The notes below the pieces were generated by a model. It saw nothing but the letters and a program-made list of their open reading frames with translations, made no database searches and was not told the DNA's origin. The position numbers and the translations under genes are program-made. From CAJQQY01 sp964564545 (GTDB taxonomy: Bacteria > Bacteroidota > Bacteroidia > Chitinophagales > Saprospiraceae), in contig CAZMBP010000147.1 in NCBI GenBank assembly GCA_964564545.1, positions 1 through 64,000 on the forward strand: a stretch of DNA of 64,000 nt, in the 5' to 3' direction. Each line of letters starts with the position of its first letter. Positions within the stretch are counted from its first letter, which is position 1. This document shows, piece after piece, positions 7,912 to 15,640 of this stretch.

Positions 7912-9723
7912 ATGAAAGATATTAGAAATATCGCAATTATTGCCCACGTCGATCACGGTAAAACTACATTGGTTGATAAGATTTTATACCAATGCAATCT
8001 CTTCCGTGAAAATGAGGAAAAGAAAGAATTGATCCTTGATAATAATGACTTGGAAAGAGAACGTGGAATTACGATCGTTTCCAAAAATGTATCTGTTGTT
8101 TATAAAGATGTAAAAATCAATATTATTGATACTCCTGGTCACGCCGATTTTGGTGGTGAGGTTGAGCGAGTTTTAAATATGGCAGATGGAGTACTTTTGA
8201 TTGTTGATGCCTTCGAAGGTCCTATGCCTCAAACTCGATATGTATTGAGTAAGGCGATTGAGTTGGGATTAAAACCAATCGTGGTAGTCAACAAAGTTGA
8301 TAAAGAAAATTGTCGTCCGGAAGAAGTACAAGATGATGTATTTGATTTGATGGCTAACTTGGATGCAAGTGAAGACCAACTGGATTTTGCAACAGTTTAT
8401 GGTTCAGCTAAGAATGGTTGGATGGGTGAAGATTATTCAGAACCAACAGATGATGTAACTTACTTGTTAGATCAAGTTTTGGAACACATTCCCTCTCCTC
8501 AAGTAGAAGAAGGAACTTTGCAAATGCAAATCACTTCTATTGATTATTCCAACTATATCGGTCGAATCGGAATCGGTAGAGTTAACCGAGGAACAATCAA
8601 AGCGAACTCTCCAATTTCTTTGGTAAAAAGAGATGGTTCTATCGTTAAAGGTAGAATCAAAGAATTATACTCTTTCTCAGGAATGGGAAAAGAGAAAGTA
8701 GAAGAATTAGGTGCAGGTGATATTTGCGCGATTAGTGGAATTGAAGGTTTCGATATTGGTGACACGATTGCTGATTTTGAAAATCCAGAAGGAATGACTC
8801 CAATGTCAATTGATGAGCCGACAATGAGTATGTTTTTCACGATTAACACTTCTCCATTTTTCGGAAAAGAAGGTGACTATGTAACTTCTCGTCACTTAAG
8901 AGATCGATTATTTAAAGAGACTGAAAAGAACCTTGCATTGAAAGTGCAAGAAACAAATTCACCTGACTCTTATAATGTTTATGGACGTGGAGTTCTTCAC
9001 TTGTCTGTATTGATTGAAACGATGCGAAGAGAGGGTTATGAATTAGCAGTTGGAAAACCGCAGGTAATCATCAAAGAAATAGATGGTGTAAAATGTGAGC
9101 CTGTTGAGTTATTATCTATTGATGTTCCTGAAGGTGTATCTGGAAAAGTGATCGAAGCAGTTTCAAACAGAAAAGGTGAAATGACTATCATGGAACCCAA
9201 AGGTGATTTGATGCATTTGGAATTTGAAATGCCATCGAGAGGAATTATCGGAATCAGAAATCAGATTTTGACCTTGACAGCAGGTGAAGCAATTATGTCT
9301 CACCGATTTATCAAATACGATGCTTGGAAGGGAGATTTACCTTCTAGAAACAAAGGTGTTTTAATTGCACATGAAACTGGAACAACAATTCCTTTTGCGA
9401 TGTTCAAATTACAAGAGCGTGGTAAATTTTTCGTTCCACCTGGAGTTGATGTTTACGAAGGTCAAATTGTGGGAGAAAATTCAAGAGAAAATGATTTGGT
9501 AGTGAATGTGATTCGAACTAAAAAATTAACCAATATGCGTTCTTCTGGAGCGGATGATAAAGTTAAAATTGCACCGCACATTCAATTCTCTTTGGAGCAA
9601 TACATGGAATACATTGGTGATGATGAGTATTTGGAGTTGACTCCAAAATCAATGAGATTAAGAAAAATCTTATTGAAAGAACATGAGAGAAAAAGAGCAG
9701 GTAATCCAAATTTAGTAATGTAA
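7912..9723 (+). CDS. typA: GTP-binding protein TypA/BipA
   Basis: A 603-residue translational GTPase, the usual length for TypA. G1 is AHVDHGKTT (residues 10-18), the switch region contains ERERGITI, G3 is DTPGHADFGGEV (near 75) and G4 is NKVD (near 127). EF-Tu domain 2, EF-G-like domain and the TypA-specific C-terminal domain follow in normal order, ending with HERKRAGNPNLVM. In other bacteria it binds the 70S ribosome and helps large-subunit assembly and stress or cold adaptation. It is monocistronic here, with a promoter box at 7849 and a strong terminator at 9744. Assignment is certain at family level. Confidence 0.97.
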   Translation: MKDIRNIAIIAHVDHGKTTLVDKILYQCNLFRENEEKKELILDNNDLERERGITIVSKNVSVVYKDVKINIIDTPGHADFGGEVERVLNMADGVLLIVDAFEGPMPQTRYVLSKAIELGLKPIVVVNKVDKENCRPEEVQDDVFDLMANLDASEDQLDFATVYGSAKNGWMGEDYSEPTDDVTYLLDQVLEHIPSPQVEEGTLQMQITSIDYSNYIGRIGIGRVNRGTIKANSPISLVKRDGSIVKGRIKELYSFSGMGKEKVEELGAGDICAISGIEGFDIGDTIADFENPEGMTPMSIDEPTMSMFFTINTSPFFGKEGDYVTSRHLRDRLFKETEKNLALKVQETNSPDSYNVYGRGVLHLSVLIETMRREGYELAVGKPQVIIKEIDGVKCEPVELLSIDVPEGVSGKVIEAVSNRKGEMTIMEPKGDLMHLEFEMPSRGIIGIRNQILTLTAGEAIMSHRFIKYDAWKGDLPSRNKGVLIAHETGTTIPFAMFKLQERGKFFVPPGVDVYEGQIVGENSRENDLVVNVIRTKKLTNMRSSGADDKVKIAPHIQFSLEQYMEYIGDDEYLELTPKSMRLRKILLKEHERKRAGNPNLVM

Positions 9724-9743
9724 TTACATTGTTATAAAAAATT

Positions 9744-9782
9744 AAAAGCCACCTAACTTTGAATAGTTAGGTGGTTTTTTTT
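9744..9782 (+). terminator. Rho-independent terminator after typA
   Basis: Stem CCACCTAAC (9749-9757) with GTTAGGTGG (9766-9774), eight-base loop, flanked by AAAA and followed by a run of T. It starts about 20 bases after the typA stop codon and is a textbook intrinsic terminator. Confidence 0.92.
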
Positions 9783-9824
9783 ATGATAATCGATTAATAT
9801 AAGTATGAGGAAATAATTAAAAGC

Positions 9825-10112
9825 CTAATAAACTTGATTATTCCTACCTAAAACTCTGCCATCTTGGGTAACGGTTACTTTAATTACAGATTCATTTTCC
9901 TTTCTTGAAAACACACCTGAATTAATAACTTTTGTTCCACCTGCTCCATCTTCCAATGGCAAAATTTCAACCTCAATTTCTCTCATAAAATCATCATCAG
10001 AAAAAGACGTATCGCCAAGGGAAAGAAATTTTCCCTCAGGAATATCTGTCACTCTAATATCAACATCATAATCTTGGTCGTTGATATGATTTATGGTTTG
10101 TGAAATTATCAT
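9825..10112 (-). CDS. Small hypothetical protein
   Basis: A 95-residue acidic protein with an alternating pattern of beta-strand-like segments (YDVDIRVTDIPEG, REIEVEILPLEDG, SVIKVTVTQDGRVLGR). No signal peptide, cysteine motif or recognised domain. Its ATG abuts the stop codon of the thioesterase gene (no bases between), and the thioesterase C-terminal coding sequence supplies a purine-rich GGAGAA just before the start, so translation is probably coupled. It is the last gene of the minus-strand catabolic cluster. Confidence 0.6.
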   Translation of the reverse strand: MIISQTINHINDQDYDVDIRVTDIPEGKFLSLGDTSFSDDDFMREIEVEILPLEDGAGGTKVINSGVFSRKENESVIKVTVTQDGRVLGRNNQVY

Positions 10113-10526
10113 CTATTCTCCTTTTACCATTTTTTCTAAAGTCTCTTTCCTTTCCTCTGGAATGGGAATGGCTTTACGATTTATTTTATCAAATAAAACT
10201 CCTACAACATCCATGGTGGAAACAAGTTCTTTTGTCAAACCATTATACATTTCATGTCGCATGATTAGCGCCTTATTGGAAAAACTCACCAAACTACTTT
10301 CAACATACAAAAGATCATCTTCAAAAACTTCTTTCATGTATTTGATAGTCTGCTCGACAACTACAAAGCCCATTTCGGTTGACATCATTTTTGAGGTTCC
10401 CATTTCCAAACTTAAGTTACGTCCTGCATTTTCAAATTTATTGATGTAATACATTACGTTCATGTGACCATTCGAATCACATTCCCAAGTCATGACGGCT
10501 CCTTTGTAGGTAAGAAATTTTTTCAT
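10113..10526 (-). CDS. Acyl-CoA thioesterase, hot-dog fold (4HBT)
   Basis: A 137-residue single hot-dog domain. The N-terminal block WECDSNGHMNVMYYINKFENAG fits the 4-hydroxybenzoyl-CoA thioesterase/YbgC family: the Asp near residue 17 is the expected catalytic residue, followed by the conserved GHMN and the helix start. Such enzymes cleave acyl-CoA thioesters in the cytoplasm. In this cluster of enoyl-CoA and reductase genes it would release free acid from a CoA intermediate, but the acyl group is unknown. It is directly joined to the small protein downstream and is 73 bases after the nitronate monooxygenase gene. Confidence 0.8.
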   Translation of the reverse strand: MKKFLTYKGAVMTWECDSNGHMNVMYYINKFENAGRNLSLEMGTSKMMSTEMGFVVVEQTIKYMKEVFEDDLLYVESSLVSFSNKALIMRHEMYNGLTKELVSTMDVVGVLFDKINRKAIPIPEERKETLEKMVKGE

Positions 10527-10599
10527 ATTTACTTCGTAACTCCTGCTCCGAATAATTTAATTATTTTTTGAAATTCGAAGCTGGAGCTTCGAACTACAT

Positions 10600-11568
10600 T
10601 TAACCGTATTTTTCTAATAATTTATACTGTGCTTCTATCGCTTCTCTAAACTCCTTTTTCATTCGAGCTACTAATTCGGCTAAAGGTAAAACATCTTTAA
10701 TTGTAGTCACCCCCTGCCCTGCTGACCAAATTGTTTTCCAAGCTTTAGCTTCATCTACTTTAAGTTCTTCACCAAAGTCAACTTTTGCTTTATGTGCCCA
10801 AAGCTCTTCTGTAATCCCCATTGATTCCAAACTTGCTTGCAAAAAGTTAGCAGCGACTCCTGAAACCGCAGCTGTATAAACGATATCACTTGCTCCACTA
10901 TCAATGATCATTTGTTGATATTTCTCATCTGCTCGACTTTCATTTACATTGATAAAACGAGTTCCTAAATAAGCTAGATCAGCTCCCATCTGCATCGCAG
11001 AAGCAACATCTTGACCGGTACTCATACATCCTGATAAAAGGATTGTTTTGTCATAAAAACTTTTAATATCTGCAATCAAAGACATTGGATTGATGGTTCC
11101 TGCATGTCCACCTGCCCCTGCTGCAACCAAGATTAATCCATCTACACCTGCATCTGCTGCTTTGATGGCATGACGTTTTTTAATTACATCATGAAATACT
11201 AAACCTCCGTAACTGTGAACTGCATCCACCAAAGTAGATACTGCTCCTAGAGAGGTAATTATTAATGGCACCTCATGTTTTACACAAAGTTCCAAATCAG
11301 CTTGAACTCTTGGATTTGTATGGTGAACAATTAAGTTCACTCCAAACGGAGCTGCTTTTTTTCCTGTTTCTTTTTCCCAATCTGCTAATTCAGTTTTTAT
11401 TTGAATAAGCCATTCTTCAAAGCCTTCACTTGTTCGTTGATTCAAAGCTGGAAACGTTCCTACGATTCCATTTTTACAACATTCAATCACCAACCTTGGT
11501 CCTGAAATTAAAAACATTGGCGCAGCTACAACTGGCAAATTTAAAGTATCTATAAATGGTGCTTTCAT
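10600..11568 (-). CDS. Nitronate monooxygenase (2-nitropropane dioxygenase family)
   Basis: A 322-residue FMN-binding TIM barrel. Diagnostic blocks are VVAAPMFLISGPRLVIECCKNGIVGTFPALN at the N-terminus, the glycine-rich flavin segment VAAGAGGHAGT (near residue 151), LSGCMSTGQDVASAMQMGADLAYLGTRF and the late segment IWSAGQGVTTIKDVLP. The family (PF03060) oxidises alkyl nitronates, but many members act on other alkenes or keto acids, and in acyl-CoA clusters the true substrate is often not a nitro compound. It belongs to the minus-strand cluster running from 16414 to 9825 and is preceded by palindromic element A, which ends 5 bases before the ATG. Confidence 0.88.
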   Translation of the reverse strand: MKAPFIDTLNLPVVAAPMFLISGPRLVIECCKNGIVGTFPALNQRTSEGFEEWLIQIKTELADWEKETGKKAAPFGVNLIVHHTNPRVQADLELCVKHEVPLIITSLGAVSTLVDAVHSYGGLVFHDVIKKRHAIKAADAGVDGLILVAAGAGGHAGTINPMSLIADIKSFYDKTILLSGCMSTGQDVASAMQMGADLAYLGTRFINVNESRADEKYQQMIIDSGASDIVYTAAVSGVAANFLQASLESMGITEELWAHKAKVDFGEELKVDEAKAWKTIWSAGQGVTTIKDVLPLAELVARMKKEFREAIEAQYKLLEKYG

Positions 11569-11573
11569 ATGTA

Positions 11574-11704
11574 AACCCTGTCCCCTAAAGGGGAACGTGA
11601 ATGGGTAGTTTTATTTTTAATTAATTAATATTTTTTTCAATAAAAGATGGATTCACAACATCTGTTAAATCTCAATATTTCGTTCCCCTTTAGGGGTCAG
11701 GGGC
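11574..11704. repeat. Palindromic intergenic element, copy A
   Basis: About 131 bases with inverted ends: left arm 11574-11597 and right arm 11681-11704 each contain a small palindrome of the CCCCTAAAGGGG type, and the arms pair with each other over about 24 bases. The interior is AT-rich, but the left interior (GTGAATGGGTAGTTTT) and right interior (AATATTTCG) are shared with copies B (12779-12914) and C (14374-14510). It lies between the nitronate monooxygenase start and the DUF2855 gene end; the stop codon of the latter (11697-11699) is inside the right arm. No open reading frame. Confidence 0.9.
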
Positions 11705-12773
11705 GTACGATATTCCCCTTCTTTGGATCAACTTTTCCTTGTAACATTTCGTGATATAAATTCGATAATGATTCAAAATCATTTAGGTAAACTAAATCCA
11801 TCCACTTTGATGCTGCAATAGTAAACTCGCCTCCAGCAATAGCTATTTCTTTATTCGCTTTTTCAACTCCCCACTCCTTAAATAATTGTTGGGCAAAAGC
11901 AGGTGCAAAGAAAAACTTAGAATTTGGTAATGACTTAAATTCCTTTTCAGAAGTCCAATCAGTCAATCCTATAAGAGATGAATATTTTAAATTTTCACCT
12001 AAGTGATCATTTATTCGAAATAACAATTTTGAATTTCCAGCCATGTCCACAACAGTTGATGCTTTTTGACTTAAATCATTTTCTAAATCCCCATAAGCAA
12101 TTACTTCATCATAGTATCCTGTACTTTTTACAAACTCAACATTTCTTGGTGAAGTCAATCCAACTATTTTTTTCCCATCTTCCTCTTGATTTTTTCTCAA
12201 CATAAATGCTAAGCCCATGGACGTTTTTGATGAAGCACTTGTAATGATTATTTGTTCCGCTTCAAAGAATTTTTCAGTTTTTAAAAACTGATAATTCAAA
12301 AATGAAGTGGTAAACAAAGGACGAAGAATTGGTGCATAATCTTCCATTTCTTTATTATAAGAAACATCTGATTTTGTATTACTATAATTATTATAAATAG
12401 GTGCAAGCTCTGCTCTATGTTCTGAACCATCTGTAATTCCAAACGGTGAACATTTTCCAACTTGAATTTTTAAAAAGTTCCCCATTGGAAAATATCCATA
12501 GAACCGCTCTCCTACTTTTACACCTTCATGCTTTGATTCTGCAACATCTGCATATCCCCAAACTGGAACAATTCCATATGGTTCTTCAGCTGGAAAAAAT
12601 TGCCAATAACCTATTTTATGACCGACAACTGCATAAGTAATATTATTGGTTGTCATCGCATATTTATCGATTTTAAATAATACTTCTCCGTCTTGTAACT
12701 CAGGAGTTTCAGCTTCTGAAAATTTGGTATTATTTAGTTCTGTTTTATGAACAAGAAAGGTTTTATTTATCAT
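11697..12773 (-). CDS. DUF2855 family oxidoreductase-like protein
   Basis: A 358-residue protein related to the medium-chain dehydrogenase/reductase fold. The N-terminus has the GroES-like pattern (LQDGEVLFKIDKYAMTTNNITYAVVG) and the central part has IITSASSKTSMGLAFML, which stands where MDR proteins have the GxGxxG nucleotide loop; this is the signature of DUF2855 proteins. The replacement of the glycine loop makes ordinary NAD(P)H binding uncertain. The substrate is unknown; it lies among acyl-CoA and quinone/enone reductase genes. The last codons and the stop lie in palindromic element A, and element B begins 6 bases before the ATG. Confidence 0.75.
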   Translation of the reverse strand: MINKTFLVHKTELNNTKFSEAETPELQDGEVLFKIDKYAMTTNNITYAVVGHKIGYWQFFPAEEPYGIVPVWGYADVAESKHEGVKVGERFYGYFPMGNFLKIQVGKCSPFGITDGSEHRAELAPIYNNYSNTKSDVSYNKEMEDYAPILRPLFTTSFLNYQFLKTEKFFEAEQIIITSASSKTSMGLAFMLRKNQEEDGKKIVGLTSPRNVEFVKSTGYYDEVIAYGDLENDLSQKASTVVDMAGNSKLLFRINDHLGENLKYSSLIGLTDWTSEKEFKSLPNSKFFFAPAFAQQLFKEWGVEKANKEIAIAGGEFTIAASKWMDLVYLNDFESLSNLYHEMLQGKVDPKKGNIVRP

Positions 12774-12778
12774 ATGAA

Positions 12779-12914
12779 AACCCCTGTCCCCTAAAGGGGA
12801 CCGTGAATGGGTAGTTTTTTTTTTTTAATAATTATATTTTAATTTCAATCAAAAAGAATGGTCGATGTTAAAATAACCTCAAAATATTTCGTCCCCCTTT
12901 AGGGGACAGGGGTT
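12779..12914. repeat. Palindromic intergenic element, copy B
   Basis: 136 bases with arms 12779-12803 and 12890-12914. The outer ends are AACCCCTGTCCCC on the left and its complement on the right, and the inner part of each arm contains the CCCCTAAAGGGG palindrome with small changes. It fills the whole gap between the DUF2855 start codon (5 bases away) and the MaoC gene, whose stop codon overlaps the last two bases of the element. Interior AT-rich, without a reading frame. Confidence 0.9.
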
Positions 12915-13377
12915 ACTCAAACAACAAACTAATAAATTCTCCAACACAAGCTGGTTTTTCTACTCCCTCAATCTCTACTGTACATCCCCAAAAGATCTTG
13001 CATCCATTTTCTCCATAAGGATCAACCTTATTAATTTTTCCAACCAATCGTAATCGACTTCCAGCTGGAACAGGGTGAGGAAAACGAACATTGTTTAATC
13101 CATAGTTCACTCCCATTTTCCCACTTTTAACAATAACAGCCTCTTCAATCATTTTTGACAAAAGGGAAACGGACATAAAACCATGAGCAATCGGAGCTTT
13201 AAAAGGAGACTCTTTTTTAGCTCTTTCGACATCGGTGTGAATCCATTGATAATCCAAAGTCGCATCAGCGAAGGCATTGATCATCTCTTGAGTAACAGTT
13301 ATCCACTCACCTTGAGGAAGAGCATCACCTTCCATTTTTAGAAGAGCTTCGATATTTTCGATTTTTAATTTTGGCAT
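12913..13377 (-). CDS. MaoC-like (R)-specific enoyl-CoA hydratase
   Basis: A 154-residue single hot-dog MaoC domain. The active-site loop reads ADATLDYQWIHTD (near residues 36-47): Asp and His keep the usual D-x4-H spacing, though the usual N-P before the His is replaced by Q-W. The segment APIAHGFMSVSLLSKM matches the conserved helix. Family members hydrate trans-2-enoyl-CoA to the (R)-3-hydroxyacyl-CoA. It is 14 bases downstream of the quinone reductase gene, so the pair is likely translated from one message, and its stop codon touches element B. Confidence 0.88.
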   Translation of the reverse strand: MPKLKIENIEALLKMEGDALPQGEWITVTQEMINAFADATLDYQWIHTDVERAKKESPFKAPIAHGFMSVSLLSKMIEEAVIVKSGKMGVNYGLNNVRFPHPVPAGSRLRLVGKINKVDPYGENGCKIFWGCTVEIEGVEKPACVGEFISLLFE

Positions 13378-13391
13378 TTTTAAAGATTTGG

Positions 13392-14369
13392 TTATTGGTT
13401 ACTAATTACAATTTTCCCTCTCACTTTTCGATCCATCATTTCCTCTAATGCTTTAGTAGCATCCTGTAAAGGGTAGATTTTATGGATATGTGGTTTCAAT
13501 TTTCCTTCGGCGTGCCATTGCATTAACTGCATGGTATTTTGAATATTTTTATTCGGAAATTTCATGGCAAAACTTCCCCAGAAAACACCTACAATTTGAC
13601 AGCCTTTTAACAAAGGTAAATTCAATGGGATTTTTGGAATGTCACCCGCTGCAAATCCAACCACTAGAAACCTTCCTTCCCAAGCCATTCCACGAAGTGC
13701 TGGTTCAGAATACTTTCCACCGACAGGATCATAAACAACATCCACTCCTTTACCTTCTGTCAGTTCTTTGATTTTTGATTTTAAATCTTCCGTTGTATAA
13801 TTGATCGTTTCGTCAGCACCGTATTCTTTACACAATTCTAATTTTTCATCTGTCGAAGCTGCTGCGATAACTTTTGCTCCCATCAACTTCCCTAATTCAA
13901 CTGCGGCCAATCCTACTCCACCAGAAGCACCTAAAACTAAAAGTGTTTCTCCTTCCTTCAATCGTCCTCGATCTTTTAAAGCATGAAACGAAGTTCCATA
14001 GGCCATCATAAAGGATGCTGCAATTGGAAAATCCATATTTGGTGGTTTTGGAAAAACAGCTTTTCCATCTAATACAACTTCCTCTGCGAATCCTCCATGG
14101 GCAGCAAATCCAAATACTTCATCACCTGGTTTTAGATGTTTAATTTTTTCGCCAACTGACTTTACCACACCTGCAATATCACTTCCTGGAGTGAAAGGCA
14201 ATTTAGGTTTGAATTGATATAATCCTTGCACGATTAATGTATCTGGGAAATTAACTCCACAAGCTTTAATTTCTACCAATACTTCTTTTTCATTAGGTTG
14301 TCGGCTTTCGACATCCTTGTAAACCAATGTAGATGGATGTCCAAATTTTTCACAAACGATTGCTTTCAT
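13392..14369 (-). CDS. NADPH:quinone oxidoreductase, MDR family
   Basis: A 325-residue zinc-independent medium-chain reductase. The N-terminal GroES-like domain carries ACGVNFPDTLIVQGLYQFKPKLPFTPGSDIAGVV, typical of the QOR group, and the Rossmann loop is GASGGVGLAAVELGKLMGAKVIAAAS (near residue 150). No structural-zinc cysteine set is present. It reduces quinones or alpha,beta-unsaturated carbonyls with NADPH in the cytoplasm. In the cluster it is preceded by element C (4-5 bases before its ATG) and followed by the MaoC gene. Acyl-CoA-related activity is an inference from context only. Confidence 0.88.
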   Translation of the reverse strand: MKAIVCEKFGHPSTLVYKDVESRQPNEKEVLVEIKACGVNFPDTLIVQGLYQFKPKLPFTPGSDIAGVVKSVGEKIKHLKPGDEVFGFAAHGGFAEEVVLDGKAVFPKPPNMDFPIAASFMMAYGTSFHALKDRGRLKEGETLLVLGASGGVGLAAVELGKLMGAKVIAAASTDEKLELCKEYGADETINYTTEDLKSKIKELTEGKGVDVVYDPVGGKYSEPALRGMAWEGRFLVVGFAAGDIPKIPLNLPLLKGCQIVGVFWGSFAMKFPNKNIQNTMQLMQWHAEGKLKPHIHKIYPLQDATKALEEMMDRKVRGKIVISNQ

Positions 14370-14373
14370 AATA

Positions 14374-14510
14374 AACCCTTGTCCCCTAAAGGGGAACGTG
14401 AACGGGTACTTTTTATTAAAAAAAATATTTTTTGACTTTCAATTGAAACCAAGATATTAAGAATTTAATCCACTCTTAAATATCTCGTTCCCCTTTAGGG
14501 GACAGGGGTT
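14374..14510. repeat. Palindromic intergenic element, copy C
   Basis: 137 bases with arms 14374-14398 and 14486-14510 that pair over about 25 positions with one clear change near the left end. The arms have the same CCCCTAAAGGGG core and the same outer GTCCCC / GGGGAC as copies A and B. It lies between the QOR start codon and the next MDR gene, whose stop codon starts 7 bases further on. Interior AT-rich. Confidence 0.9.
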
Positions 14511-14514
14511 AGCT

Positions 14515-15531
14515 CTAAGAAACAGGAGTTTCTTCTAAAACCTTTAATACTAACTTACCCTTTTTCTCCCCAGTAAAAAGTCGCTCGAACGTGCTGTGGA
14601 AATTCTCAATTCCATCATAAACATCTTCTTTACTTTTCAATTTTCCTTGAGCCATCCACATTCCCATATTCATTGCAGCTTCTTTATATTTTGCGGCATA
14701 ATCCATTACCACCATTCCTTGCATTGTTGCTCTATTTACCAAAAGTGATAAATAATTACTAGGCCCTTTAATTGCAGTTGTATTGTTATACTGAGAAATC
14801 GCTCCACAAATAACCACTCGTGCATGCATTCTAAGTCTTGCCAATGCTGCATCTAAAATTTCACCACCTACGTTATCAAAATAAACATCAATTCCTTTTG
14901 GACAATGCTCTTTGATTCCTGCATGTACACTTTCATTTTTATAATCTATTGCTCCATCAAAGCCTAACTCATCAACTAAGTATTTACATTTTTCAGCTCC
15001 ACCTGCAATTCCGATAACTTTACAACCTTTGATTTTTGCGATTTGACCAACTACACTTCCAACAGCTCCTGCTGCTCCTGATACTAAAACAACATCTCCT
15101 TCTTTAATTTTTCCAACTTCCAAAATTCCAAAGTAAGCTGTCATCCCTGGCATTCCCAAAGTACCAATGTAAGTAGGCATTGGAGCTAGATTAGTATCAA
15201 CGGAATAATATCCTTTTCCATCAGTTACGATATATTGTTGAACTCCTCCCCAACCAGTTAAAACATCTCCAACTTTGAAGGTTGGGTGATTGTTCGCTTT
15301 AACAACTTCACCAATTGAACCAGCTCGCATAACCTCTCCAATTTGAACTGGTGGAATATATGACTTCACATTTCTCATCCAGCCTCTCATCGCAGGATCT
15401 AAAGAAATGTAGTGGTTTTTAATTAGAACTTCTCCCTCTTTCAATTCAGGAATTGGGTTGTTTTCCAAATTCCATGTATCAGCATCAGGCATTCCTTCAG
15501 GACGTTTAACTAATTTAAGTTGCTTGTTCAT
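14515..15531 (-). CDS. NADP-dependent oxidoreductase, LTB4DH/CurA type
   Basis: A 338-residue MDR enzyme of the leukotriene B4 12-hydroxydehydrogenase / prostaglandin reductase / CurA group. Markers are the N-terminal KRPEGMPDADTWNLE with ISLDPAMRGWM, the dinucleotide loop VSGAAGAVGSVVGQIAKIKGCKVIGIAGG and the YFDNVGGEILDAALARL block. The family reduces the double bond of enones with NADPH. It has its own codon start with a 109-base gap to the enoyl-CoA hydratase gene; that gap carries a copy of the dispersed repeat at 15583. It is the second gene of the minus-strand cluster. Confidence 0.9.
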   Translation of the reverse strand: MNKQLKLVKRPEGMPDADTWNLENNPIPELKEGEVLIKNHYISLDPAMRGWMRNVKSYIPPVQIGEVMRAGSIGEVVKANNHPTFKVGDVLTGWGGVQQYIVTDGKGYYSVDTNLAPMPTYIGTLGMPGMTAYFGILEVGKIKEGDVVLVSGAAGAVGSVVGQIAKIKGCKVIGIAGGAEKCKYLVDELGFDGAIDYKNESVHAGIKEHCPKGIDVYFDNVGGEILDAALARLRMHARVVICGAISQYNNTTAIKGPSNYLSLLVNRATMQGMVVMDYAAKYKEAAMNMGMWMAQGKLKSKEDVYDGIENFHSTFERLFTGEKKGKLVLKVLEETPVS

Positions 15532-15582
15532 AATTGTTTTATTGATTTTTAAAAATTGATTTCAATATGGTAGACCTTGTTA

Positions 15583-15610
15583 GTTTGACGTTGAACGTTT
15601 TACGGTCACC
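15583..15610. repeat. Dispersed short repeat, copy 2 (inverted)
   Basis: Read on the minus strand it contains CCGTAAAACGTTCAACGTC, the same words as at 2747-2780 but with a shorter middle. It lies in the 109-base gap between two genes of the minus-strand catabolic cluster. Confidence 0.45.
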
Positions 15611-15640
15611 ATTTTAATTCATTTAGTATTAGTATTTATC

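Noticed and set aside
11574..14510. CRISPR-like array from the three repeated elements
   Set aside because: The copies are 130+ bases, 1.1-1.5 kb apart with whole genes between, and are palindromic; not repeat-spacer structure, and no cas genes.
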